A DNA stretch of 13,218 bases from Candidatus Parcubacteria bacterium (GCA_027459545.1 DAIDID010000003.1:4393-17610), one strand, 5' to 3'. Positions 1 to 5,684 are shown, counted from the stretch's first letter. Translations and numbers: made by a program. The notes: generated by a model not told the origin, from the letters alone.

Positions 1-1
1 T

Positions 2-112
2 TTAGTTGGTATGCGCACACAAAAACAGTACGCGCTTGGTGATCCTATCACTGTAAAGCTTGTTGCTGTCAGAATGTTTGAGCGAGAACTTGATTTTTCA
101 CTCGTGGCGTAA
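2..112 (+). CDS. rnr: Ribonuclease R, C-terminal fragment (S1 domain end)
   Basis: Only the last 36 codons are in the window; the frame is open to the left edge and ends at TAA 110-112. The visible peptide runs GMRTQKQYALGDPITVKLVA and ends RELDFSLVA. This matches the end of the S1 RNA-binding domain of RNase R/VacB, where a YxxGDxVxVKV strand is followed by a final xxIDFxLV strand. RNase R is a processive 3'-5' exoribonuclease that degrades structured RNA in the cytoplasm. The catalytic RNB domain would lie upstream, outside the window, so activity cannot be judged. The gene converges on smc, with 32 bp between the stop codons. Another S1-domain protein is possible, but the GDxITVKL...LDFSLV spacing favours RNase R. 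Confidence 0.75.
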   Translation, partial: LVGMRTQKQYALGDPITVKLVAVRMFERELDFSLVA

Positions 113-114
113 AT

Positions 115-150
115 AGTCCGAAGGTAGACTGGACTGCATTCGTATTATTT
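115..150 (+). terminator. Weak candidate terminator between rnr and smc
   Basis: A 5-bp inverted repeat, AGTCC (115-119) and GGACT (131-135), is followed by a T-rich stretch at 139-150. It lies just after the rnr stop and is the only hairpin in the 32-bp convergent gap. The stem is short and the loop is 11 nt, so this is weak; termination could also occur inside the smc end. Confidence 0.2.
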
Positions 151-2409
151 TGCTACTATTACTGCCTCTTCAAATTTAACTGACAATAGTTTTGAAATAC
201 CATCCGCTCCCATAGTAACTCCGTATAAAATACCCGCGCGGCTCATTGTCTCTCTGTTGTGAGAAATAACTATAAGCTGAGATTTTTTCGCAAGATTTTC
301 AATCATATCTCCGTATCGACGACTGTTCGCTTCATCAAGTGCTGCGTCGGTTTCATCGAGAATTAAGAATGGTGGAGGATTTACTTGACTCATTGCAAAG
401 ATGAGCGCGATAGATGTAAGTGCACGCTCTCCTCCGGAAAGTTGCATGAGCGATTGAACGCGTTTTTTCGGAAGAGCAACAGATATTTCAATACCAGGCT
501 TTTTATTTTTTTGACTACGTGACGCAGGAGTTTCTGAGTAGTTTGTTTCGTCATCTTCGTGTTCTTCTTCTGTCTCAAGTATGTCTTCAAGTACGAGTTT
601 TGCTGATCCTCCGCCAAACATCAACCCGAAAAATTCTTCAAATGAACTATTTACTTTGAACAATCCTTCTGAGAAAGTTTTTGTAAGCTCTTCGTCTAAC
701 TCTTTTATGAGTTCATGCAAGCGTATCGCAGACTGCGATAAATCTTCAAGTTCTTTTGCAAGAAATGCTTCGCGTTCAACGGCATCTTTATACTCACTGC
801 GCACGTCTTCTCCAGACCCTCCAGCCTCCTCTACTCGAATCTTAAGTCTATCTATGGCACGCATACGTTCATCCTGTTGTTTCTTTGTATCTTCAGAAAG
901 TGTTTCAATTTTTATGTATGAAAGTGCAGCTACTCCTACCAACGCTAATGCTTCATTTCGTTCACGCATAAAAGCCTCTTGCTGAAAGGTTAGTTCATGA
1001 AGTTGTTCATCACAGCGCATGAGCGCTGCCTCTTCGTGCGCTTTTGCTTCGGCTACTGCAAGCACGCGATGACGTTCTTCGCGACCTGTTTCTTCGTATG
1101 CAAAAACTGCTTCGCGAGCACGCGCGAGCGAAGCTCGCGCGTGCTCTACATTCTTACTAAGTTCAACATCTCTTAGAGAAAGTTCTGTGAGTTGATTTTC
1201 AAATACATACACTACATGCTCTTCTTCAGCAAGATATGCATCACTCGGAGCCGCAAACCGCTCAAAAAATACCGAGATCGCATGACGTACCGATAAAAGT
1301 GCTGCTCGCATGGAGCTCGGTTCAGCATCTTCTCCAAGCGTAGTTTGGGAATCAATCTCTTCTTTTAATGCAAAGAAATCATCCCGAGAAACTTTCACGT
1401 AAGGCTCTCGCGCTATTTGTATGCTTCGTTTTTTTGCAGCATCGAGTGCACCTTCAACTTTACCAATTTCTCGAGAGTGCTGAGAACGCTCATTGGTAAC
1501 ACGATCTAGCTCACGCTCTGCTTGGCGCACTGCTTCTGCTCGCTTGATTCCTTCTGTGTCATGTGTGGTGCGCTTTTCAAATACTTCAAGCTCTGCTTCG
1601 GCTAGCGCGAGCCGCTCCGCGGCTCGCGCCTTTTCTTCTTCAATCCTTTCTTTTTCTTGACTCAAAAAAGTCTCCTGAGTAGCAAAATATACCTGATAGG
1701 CGACTTGCAATTCATTTCTTAGACTATCAGCTCGTTCGAGTCGCTCAACTTGCTTACTAAGAAATCGTATATGTGGAGCAATTTCTCTCCGTAGAGCTTC
1801 TACTTGTTTTACATTTTCCTCAGTTTTTTCAAGTTTTCGCTGAGCCTCCTGCTTTTTAAATTCAAATATTTTTAGCCCTAGCGCATCCTCAAGCATTGAC
1901 CGGCGTTCTCGAGGATGTGCAATTAAAATTCTGTCTGCCTCTCCTTGCGAAATAATATGATGCCCTGTTTCGCCGATATTTGCGCTTGCTAACAATTCTT
2001 GAATATCGCGCAATCGCGCTTTTGATCCATTTATTGAATACTCGCTTGTGCCATCTCGAAATACCGCACGCTCAATTGCCACTTCATCGAAATCAAGCTT
2101 GGCAAATGGACGGCTAGGATTTTCATGAGATGAAGCTCCTACTTTTTGTGGGGTATTATCAAACACAATTACGACTGATGCTCTATTTGCTCGCGGTGCC
2201 ATGTGTGAACCTGCAAATATCAAATCCTCACTTCGCTTCCCGCGCATTGACTTCATTGATTGCTCACCAAGAGCAAAACGAAATGCCTCTGCGACATTTG
2301 ATTTACCTGAACCATTTGGTCCAACAATCGCAGTTGCAGCCGATGAAAAATCCAGCACGGTTTTCCGCGCGAACGATTTAAACCCCGCTATTTCTAAGCG
2401 CTTCAGCAT
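145..2409 (-). CDS. smc: Chromosome segregation ATPase SMC, short form without a recognisable hinge
   Basis: Structural-maintenance-of-chromosomes ATPase, which condenses and segregates DNA, usually with ScpA and ScpB. The N-terminal head has Walker A GPNGSGKS (residues 30-37) and a Q-loop segment HHIISQGEADRIL (150-162). It is followed by the family-typical RRSMLEDALG and RKLEKTEENV leading into coiled coil. The C-terminal head has signature LSGGERALTS (658-667), Walker B FLILDETDAALDE (681-693) and the H-loop VISHNRETM (714-722). All ATPase motifs are intact. The protein is 754 aa, against roughly 1150-1200 for bacterial SMC. The coiled-coil arms are short, and the middle (about 335-395) shows none of the glycine-rich hinge sequence expected there. 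The start is the ATG before LKRLEIAGFKSF, the usual SMC N-terminus. It has no Shine-Dalgarno sequence, but TACAAT ends 7 nt upstream. Codons for residues 260-440 contain two perfect GC-rich palindromes. Rad50/SbcC is less likely because the N-terminus and DETDAALDEAN are SMC-like. Confidence 0.95.
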   Translation of the reverse strand: MLKRLEIAGFKSFARKTVLDFSSAATAIVGPNGSGKSNVAEAFRFALGEQSMKSMRGKRSEDLIFAGSHMAPRANRASVVIVFDNTPQKVGASSHENPSRPFAKLDFDEVAIERAVFRDGTSEYSINGSKARLRDIQELLASANIGETGHHIISQGEADRILIAHPRERRSMLEDALGLKIFEFKKQEAQRKLEKTEENVKQVEALRREIAPHIRFLSKQVERLERADSLRNELQVAYQVYFATQETFLSQEKERIEEEKARAAERLALAEAELEVFEKRTTHDTEGIKRAEAVRQAERELDRVTNERSQHSREIGKVEGALDAAKKRSIQIAREPYVKVSRDDFFALKEEIDSQTTLGEDAEPSSMRAALLSVRHAISVFFERFAAPSDAYLAEEEHVVYVFENQLTELSLRDVELSKNVEHARASLARAREAVFAYEETGREERHRVLAVAEAKAHEEAALMRCDEQLHELTFQQEAFMRERNEALALVGVAALSYIKIETLSEDTKKQQDERMRAIDRLKIRVEEAGGSGEDVRSEYKDAVEREAFLAKELEDLSQSAIRLHELIKELDEELTKTFSEGLFKVNSSFEEFFGLMFGGGSAKLVLEDILETEEEHEDDETNYSETPASRSQKNKKPGIEISVALPKKRVQSLMQLSGGERALTSIALIFAMSQVNPPPFLILDETDAALDEANSRRYGDMIENLAKKSQLIVISHNRETMSRAGILYGVTMGADGISKLLSVKFEEAVIVAK
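1116..1146. repeat. Perfect 14-bp inverted repeat, loop GAA, inside smc
   Basis: The arms are 1116-1129 (GAGCACGCGCGAGC) and 1133-1146, exactly complementary around a 3-nt loop at 1130-1132. It is translated in frame as part of the coiled coil (ARASLARAR). It is the longest of five GC-rich 3-nt-loop palindromes inside genes of this window. Confidence 0.9.
1605..1629. repeat. Perfect 11-bp inverted repeat, loop TCC, inside smc
   Basis: The arms are 1605-1615 (GCGCGAGCCGC) and 1619-1629, exactly complementary around a TCC loop. It lies in the Ala/Arg/Glu-rich coiled coil (ARAAERLAL), a region that tolerates insertion or change. Confidence 0.9.
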
Positions 2410-2416
2410 TCATCTT

Positions 2417-2447
2417 ATTGTACCAAATGTATGCGTACTTTTTTCAA
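2417..2447 (-). promoter_or_regulatory. Candidate smc promoter giving a leaderless transcript
   Basis: On the minus strand, TACAAT (2417-2422, 5/6 to the -10 consensus) lies 7 nt before the smc ATG. TTGAAA (2442-2447, 5/6 to the -35 consensus) lies 19 bp further upstream and abuts the rnc stop. With normal start-site spacing, transcription would begin at or next to the ATG. No Shine-Dalgarno sequence is present. The 19-bp spacer is slightly long. Confidence 0.45.
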
Positions 2448-2448
2448 C

Positions 2449-3138
2449 TTACCAACCAGTCACAGTGAGTGCTGCTTGAGCTGCAGCCTGTTCTGCTTCT
2501 TGTTTTGATTTGCCAGTACCTCTTGCGATTTCTTCCTTACCGAGAAATACTCCTACCGTAAATTTTTTATCATGATCTGGGCCTGCTTCTTGTAGCGTCT
2601 TATAGCTTGGCGTGCTACTACGCTTATCTTGCGCTACTTCCTGAAAATGGCTTTTCGGATCCTGCCAAGATCTATTCTGTATTACTTCATTTATTTTTTG
2701 ATACAGATGCTTTGCAAGAAATTCCTCGACACTATTAAATCCCTGATCTAGGTATAGCGCTCCAAGCAATGCCTCAAATGCATTCGCAAGAATTATTTGT
2801 CGAGCACGGCCTGTATCTTTACTTTCGCCTTTTGAAAGTAAAAGCATGTCATTTATACCTAGTGCCTCGGAAACTCCAGCAAGCGAAACGGTGTTTACCA
2901 AAGCTGCTCGGTATGCAGTGAGTTCGCCTTCATCTTTTTGAGGAAATTTTGAAAAGAGAAAATTCGTCACTGCTAGCTCAAGCACAGCATCTCCAAGAAA
3001 TTCTAAGCGTTCATTATGAGATGAAGCAACTGCACGATTTTCATTTAAATACGATCTGTGCGTAAGTGCCTCAACGAGAAGGTTGAGATTTGTAAATGAT
3101 AGACCAAGTTTTTTTGCGTAGGGAGCGAAATCAGGCAT
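2449..3138 (-). CDS. rnc: Ribonuclease III
   Basis: Double-strand-specific endoribonuclease that processes rRNA precursors and structured mRNAs. The endonuclease domain (about 1-150) has the signature HNERLEFLGDAVL (41-53), supplying Glu43, Glu46 and Asp50. The second catalytic motif reads ILANAFEALLGALYLDQG (116-133), with Glu122. Asn119 sits where E. coli RNase III has Asp114, and the usual motif is a D-x-x-E pair. The dsRNA-binding domain (about 160-225) starts DPKSHFQE and ends GTGKSKQEAEQAAAQAAL, as is normal. The length of 229 aa is typical. The start at ATG 3138 gives a normal N-terminus; there is no Shine-Dalgarno sequence, and TATAAC ends 7 nt upstream. smc lies 39 bp downstream and nusB 66 bp upstream on the same strand. 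The rnc-smc pairing is widely conserved in bacteria. Confidence 0.95.
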   Translation of the reverse strand: MPDFAPYAKKLGLSFTNLNLLVEALTHRSYLNENRAVASSHNERLEFLGDAVLELAVTNFLFSKFPQKDEGELTAYRAALVNTVSLAGVSEALGINDMLLLSKGESKDTGRARQIILANAFEALLGALYLDQGFNSVEEFLAKHLYQKINEVIQNRSWQDPKSHFQEVAQDKRSSTPSYKTLQEAGPDHDKKFTVGVFLGKEEIARGTGKSKQEAEQAAAQAALTVTGW

Positions 3139-3145
3139 GTCTTAC

Positions 3146-3151
3146 GTTATA
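3146..3151 (-). promoter_or_regulatory. Candidate -10 box for leaderless rnc
   Basis: TATAAC on the minus strand (5/6 to TATAAT) is separated from the rnc ATG by exactly 7 nt. This places the expected start site at the start codon. No clear -35 hexamer is visible 16-19 bp further upstream. Confidence 0.4.
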
Positions 3152-3204
3152 ACAGAAATATACAAAAAAGCTAGGTATCTCGCACCGACTCATACAAATA
3201 TATC

Positions 3205-4116
3205 CTAGTAGGATTTTGCTGGAACTTTGTCCAGAAGACGCTGTACCGCAGCGATAACTATTGGCAACATATCATCATAGAAATTTAAATCGAGAATATC
3301 TTGCAAGCGAAACCACTTCACATCATCGAGACCTCCCTTTCCTTCTTGAAGCTTGAGAGGTTCGTATTCCGAACGTGCGAGGAAGTACGTAACGTGCTTT
3401 CGGAATTTTCCTTTTTCGGGATGCGAAGCGATGTATTCGTTTTCTCCTATTTTGCTTTCAAGGGCTATTTCTATTCCAATTTCTGCTTCAATTTTTTCTT
3501 TGGTTCCTTGCTGTATATCTTTTCCAGCTTCAATACCGCCTTTCGAAAGAGTCCAGTGTCCAAATACATCATGCACCAGGGCAAGATAATACTGACCATC
3601 ATGCAATGCATACACTATTGCCCCACCAAGATGCTCAACGGGTAGATCTTCTCTCCGAATTGCCTTTTCCTTTTTGCCTTTTTCGTCTTTACCAGGTTCT
3701 CCCATTTCTTTATACACTGCACCAAGAACTCCATTTACGAATCTTCCTGAAGAGTCACCACCGAAAATCTTTGCGAGCTCTATTGCTTCATTTATTGCAA
3801 CTTTTGCTGGGACCTGTGTGCGATCAGCAAAAAGCAACTCAAAGAGCCCTATGCGTAAAATATTTCTGTCTATTGGTGCTATTTTGGAGATTGGCCAATC
3901 TGGTGCTGCTTTTTCTATTACTAAATCTAAGTCAGATCGTTTTGCAAGAACACCATCGAGAAGATGTTCCATAAACGCTTTGTCGGTATCTTCACTCCCA
4001 AACTCTTCAATATTTCGAATAAGTATCTCTGGAGTGTCGGAGTCTTGTGCATTCGAAGTGTCCCACTCAAAGAGTGTTTGGAGAACAACTGAACGGGCTA
4101 AGTGGCGATTTGCCAT
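3205..4116 (-). CDS. nusB: NusB antitermination factor fused to a Nudix-like domain
   Basis: Residues 1-140 are a complete NusB: MANRHLARSVVLQTLFEWD at the start, then PISKIAPIDRNILRIGLFEL (75-94), then AINEAIELAKIFGG and FVNGVLGAVYKE. NusB binds boxA RNA with NusE/S10 in rRNA transcription antitermination. A charged linker (about 139-156, GKDEKGKKEK) leads to a Nudix-like fold (about 160-300): GGAIVYAL, WTLSKGGIEAGKD, VTYFLARSEYEPL and DDVKWFRLQDIL. The Nudix box (192-215) is degenerate. The usual GxxxxxE...REUxEExGU reads here with Lys for the first Glu, E-K for R-E, and A-E for E-E. Only the last Glu and the Gly remain, so catalysis is doubtful and binding or regulation is more likely. The protein is 303 aa, about twice the usual NusB. 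It starts at ATG 4116 with no Shine-Dalgarno sequence. It lies between rpmF and rnc. Confidence 0.9.
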   Translation of the reverse strand: MANRHLARSVVLQTLFEWDTSNAQDSDTPEILIRNIEEFGSEDTDKAFMEHLLDGVLAKRSDLDLVIEKAAPDWPISKIAPIDRNILRIGLFELLFADRTQVPAKVAINEAIELAKIFGGDSSGRFVNGVLGAVYKEMGEPGKDEKGKKEKAIRREDLPVEHLGGAIVYALHDGQYYLALVHDVFGHWTLSKGGIEAGKDIQQGTKEKIEAEIGIEIALESKIGENEYIASHPEKGKFRKHVTYFLARSEYEPLKLQEGKGGLDDVKWFRLQDILDLNFYDDMLPIVIAAVQRLLDKVPAKSY

Positions 4117-4126
4117 ATAAAGGATC

Positions 4127-4132
4127 TGTATA
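4127..4132 (-). promoter_or_regulatory. Candidate -10 box for nusB
   Basis: TATACA on the minus strand ends 10 nt before the nusB ATG, which would leave a leader of only about 3 nt. No convincing -35 is seen. Weaker than the rnc and smc cases. Confidence 0.25.
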
Positions 4133-4151
4133 TGAGTATGTCCTACTGAAA

Positions 4152-4175
4152 GCGCCCGCGCAAGAGCGCGGGCGT
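4152..4175 (-). terminator. Perfect 9-bp GC-rich hairpin between rpmF and nusB
   Basis: The arms are CGCCCGCGC (4153-4161) and GCGCGGGCG (4166-4174), with loop AAGA and a possible G-U closing pair at 4152/4175. It begins 37 nt past the rpmF stop and ends 36 nt before the nusB start. Read leftward, the stem is followed by GCTTTCAG, so the U-tract is very short. It may terminate or attenuate rpmF transcription, or protect its 3' end. Confidence 0.4.
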
Positions 4176-4211
4176 GTGTATAACTTTACATAAGTATCAA
4201 GCTCTGAGAAC

Positions 4212-4586
4212 CTACGCCCCTCCACCAAAACCACTTCGCGATTTTGCTCGTCCTCCTTTTGTTGCAATACGTCCAAGAATTCCTTGTGATTGCTTTTCGC
4301 TTTTTTCTTCTGCAACGTGCTTCTCAGCTCGTACTGGTTCCTTGCTACCTTCAGCGTGAATGCGCTCGCGTTTATGTGCGGCTTTCTTTTTACCTTTCAC
4401 TTCTTCGCGCTTAAGCTCTTTCTTTGTAACAATTTGAATACCCTTGTACATACCAGTTTTTTCATCGAGACGATGTGGGAGTCGGAAAGAACCATCCTCT
4501 TGAGTTAGAATGGTGGTTTTGTCGAGTGCATGATGACTACGACGATTTTTGCTATGGGAACTGGTATGGCGCATTCGTACAGACAT
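4212..4586 (-). CDS. rpmF: Ribosomal protein bL32, zinc-free form with a basic C-terminal extension
   Basis: Large-subunit ribosomal protein. Residues 1-56 match bL32: MSVRMRHTSSHSKNRRSHHA (1-20) corresponds to the RRxKRRxH-type N-terminus. LPHRLDEKTGMYKGIQIV (36-53) corresponds to the family's LPHRVCPxCGxYKGR. The four zinc-ligand cysteines of classical bL32 are all absent: residues 27-31 (LTQED) and 41-45 (DEKTG) occupy those positions. Residues 57-124 are an unusual tail, Lys/Glu-rich and ending in RAKSRSGFGGGA, that roughly doubles the normal length of about 57-65 aa. The tail probably extends from the subunit surface or contacts rRNA; its role is unknown. The ATG at 4586 gives the family N-terminus. 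AGGGA lies unusually close, ending 3 nt before the ATG. In many bacteria rpmF heads a cluster that reaches rnc and smc, as here. Confidence 0.88.
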   Translation of the reverse strand: MSVRMRHTSSHSKNRRSHHALDKTTILTQEDGSFRLPHRLDEKTGMYKGIQIVTKKELKREEVKGKKKAAHKRERIHAEGSKEPVRAEKHVAEEKSEKQSQGILGRIATKGGRAKSRSGFGGGA

Positions 4587-4650
4587 GTTCCCTACCGTAC
4601 CATAGCGGCTTCAAAAAGGCAAAACTTGGTCTTTCATGTTGCGATGGCAC

Positions 4651-4676
4651 TAAACACAAACAAATGCTTGTGTTTA
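4651..4676. repeat. 9-bp inverted repeat upstream of rpmF
   Basis: TAAACACAA (4651-4659) and TTGTGTTTA (4668-4676) are exact complements with an 8-nt spacer. It sits 65-90 bp upstream of rpmF. It overlaps a possible leftward -10 (TATAAA on the minus strand, 4673-4678) and the -35 of the rightward ncRNA promoter. This suits an operator or a leader hairpin between divergent transcripts. The AT-rich stem without a T-tract argues against a terminator. Confidence 0.4.
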
Positions 4677-4695
4677 TATAGATTTCGCGTAAAAC
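4668..4695 (+). promoter_or_regulatory. Candidate rightward promoter for the ncRNA
   Basis: TTGTGT (4668-4673, 4/6 to TTGACA) and TAAAAC (4690-4695, 4/6 to TATAAT) are 16 bp apart. The predicted start is at about 4702-4703, exactly where the first strong hairpin (GTGCCA...TGGCAC) begins. The match is moderate, and the evidence is the coincidence of position. Confidence 0.3.
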
Positions 4696-4701
4696 TTAAC
4701 C

Positions 4702-5026
4702 TGTGCCAATTCAGCGGGACCTGAGTATGGCACTCAAGCTGGTGTGCGATATTTCTCAAACACCTTATAACTTCAACCGTATGCCCGGAGGGGCTTATGA
4801 AAAAGAAGTGCGCTTCCCGTTCCCGATCGATTTCGGGGGGCTTACACAAACGGCGATTTGGCGGGGGTTATGATCCTCCTACTCGCTACTATCTACGTCT
4901 GGGGCGATGATACTTGCCCCACTGTGCCGTTGGTATTTTGCTTCGGCACCGGCTTGAGTTCTTTAAATAGAACTCGCCAAAACGGGCCTTCGTGTGATTC
5001 ACACCACACGAAGGCCTTTCTATTTT
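4702..5026 (+). ncRNA. Candidate structured non-coding RNA, family unknown
   Basis: The 452 bp between rpmF and rnhB contain no convincing protein gene. Positions 4702-5026 are GC-rich and dense in inverted repeats. GTGCCA+ATTCAG pairs with CTGAGT+TGGCAC (4703-4733, one bulged base). GAAG-TGCG-CTTC lies at 4805-4816. CCCGA pairs with TCGGG at about 4823-4837. GGGGC pairs with GCCCC (4901-4920), and GTGCCG with CGGCAC (4924-4949). GGC..GAGTTC pairs with GAACTC..GCC (4951-4978), followed by a 12-bp terminator. A plausible promoter starts the region and a strong terminator ends it, giving about 325 nt. I looked for tmRNA ends, RNase P conserved regions and the SRP GGAAG...GCAGC apex and found none. 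It could instead be an mRNA for a short peptide: an ATG at 4797 with GGAGGGG upstream opens 37 codons. A minus-strand RNA is also possible. Everything here is inference from symmetry and context. Confidence 0.35.
4985..5026 (+). terminator. Strong Rho-independent terminator, probably bidirectional
   Basis: The 12-bp perfect stem is GGCCTTCGTGTG (4985-4996) with CACACGAAGGCC (5005-5016), loop of 8 nt. Rightward it is followed by TTTCTATTTT (5017-5026). Leftward, 23 nt past the rnhB stop, the stem is followed by CGTTTTGG, so it can also end the rnhB transcript. The better T-tract is rightward, which implies a rightward transcript in the otherwise gene-free region. Confidence 0.8.
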
Positions 5027-5038
5027 GAAATTAGTACT

Positions 5039-5656
5039 TTAGCTATTTTTTGTAAGCACTGACTTTAAAAACGAACGACGATGCTCTTCACACAAACCCT
5101 GCTCTGAAATAAGCGCATAGTGTGCAGCTGTTCCATACCCTTTATGTTTTTCAAAAAGATACGTGGGAAATTTGGTAGCTACTACCTTGCTTAGGTACGT
5201 ATCTCTTACTACTTTTGCAGCAATAGACGCAAGCATAATTGCAGGAACAATCCCATCGCCACCGATAATAGTTTCTTGAAAATATTCTGATGGCGCGCGA
5301 AGCGCGCCATCTAAAAACACCGTACCATTTGGTACACCTTCAGCAGTAGTCGCTTCAGGACATACTGCTCGCAAGGCTTTTTCAAGCGCTACCTGTACCG
5401 CAGGCAAAATTCCTTGTTCATCAATAACCTGTGCCGTAGAAAACGCTACTTCAAATCGCACTGTTCCTTTTTCCGCTTCTTTTTGGAGTATGCCGTATAG
5501 TGCTTCACGTTTCTTTTCGCTTATTTTTTTTGAGTCGTTGAGTCCAGGAAATGTAGTGAATACATCAAAATCCTCATCAAAAGCGACTACCCCTACTGAA
5601 ACAGGACCCGCAATGGGCCCTCGTCCTGCTTCGTCAATCCCTATAACTAGCGCCAT
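5039..5656 (-). CDS. rnhB: Ribonuclease HII
   Basis: Cleaves the RNA strand of RNA-DNA hybrids and single ribonucleotides in DNA, removing primers, R-loops and misincorporated rNMPs. The N-terminal signature is IGIDEAGRGPIAGPV (5-19), with catalytic Asp8 and Glu9. GLNDSKKISEKKRE (38-51) is the conserved substrate-binding stretch. VFLDGAL supplies Asp116, and MLASIAAKVVRD (141-152) supplies Asp152. HKGYGT (171-176) and EHRRSF (191-196) complete the family pattern. The length of 205 aa is normal. All four catalytic acids appear to be present. The start at ATG 5656 is fixed by the DEAGRG distance; there is no Shine-Dalgarno sequence, and TATGCT ends 6 nt upstream. It is divergent from dnaE across 40 bp and ends against the bidirectional terminator. 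A perfect palindrome occupies codons for DGALRAP (116-122), a segment between conserved motifs. Confidence 0.96.
   Translation of the reverse strand: MALVIGIDEAGRGPIAGPVSVGVVAFDEDFDVFTTFPGLNDSKKISEKKREALYGILQKEAEKGTVRFEVAFSTAQVIDEQGILPAVQVALEKALRAVCPEATTAEGVPNGTVFLDGALRAPSEYFQETIIGGDGIVPAIMLASIAAKVVRDTYLSKVVATKFPTYLFEKHKGYGTAAHYALISEQGLCEEHRRSFLKSVLTKNS
5289..5311. repeat. Perfect 10-bp inverted repeat, loop GAA, inside rnhB
   Basis: The arms are GATGGCGCGC (5289-5298) and GCGCGCCATC (5302-5311) around a GAA loop. It is translated in frame directly after the catalytic Asp116, in a variable loop. It has the same architecture as the palindrome at 1116-1146. Confidence 0.9.
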
Positions 5657-5662
5657 CCGATA

Positions 5663-5668
5663 AGCATA
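5663..5668 (-). promoter_or_regulatory. Candidate -10 box for leaderless rnhB
   Basis: TATGCT on the minus strand (4/6 to TATAAT) ends 6 nt before the rnhB ATG. There is no Shine-Dalgarno sequence in the remaining spacer. It shares the 40-bp divergent region with the dnaE box at 5685-5690. Confidence 0.35.
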
Positions 5669-5684
5669 GCAGGTGTAAATTTGT

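Noticed and set aside
581..985. Plus-strand open frame of 134 codons within smc
   Set aside because: Antisense shadow of the SMC C-terminal coiled coil; Ser-rich low-complexity product with no start context.
1013..1028. CAGCGC-ATGA-GCGCTG small palindrome in smc
   Set aside because: Six-bp stem with a 4-nt loop is expected by chance in Ala/Arg-rich coding sequence; not counted with the 3-nt-loop family.
4634..4849. Minus-strand 71-codon open frame in the rpmF-rnhB gap
   Set aside because: No start signal, no family resemblance, and it runs through the hairpin-rich region; probably chance.
4702..5026. tmRNA, RNase P RNA or SRP RNA as identity for the structured region
   Set aside because: No TTCGA...CCACCA-type end or Ala-Ala tag, no GAGGAAAGTCC/ACAGAAA pair, and no GGAAG...GCAGC apex on either strand by eye. 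A covariance search would be decisive.
4870..5028. 52-codon plus-strand frame starting behind GGCGGGGG
   Set aside because: Its last codons and stop lie inside the terminator stem and T-tract, which makes a natural coding role unlikely.
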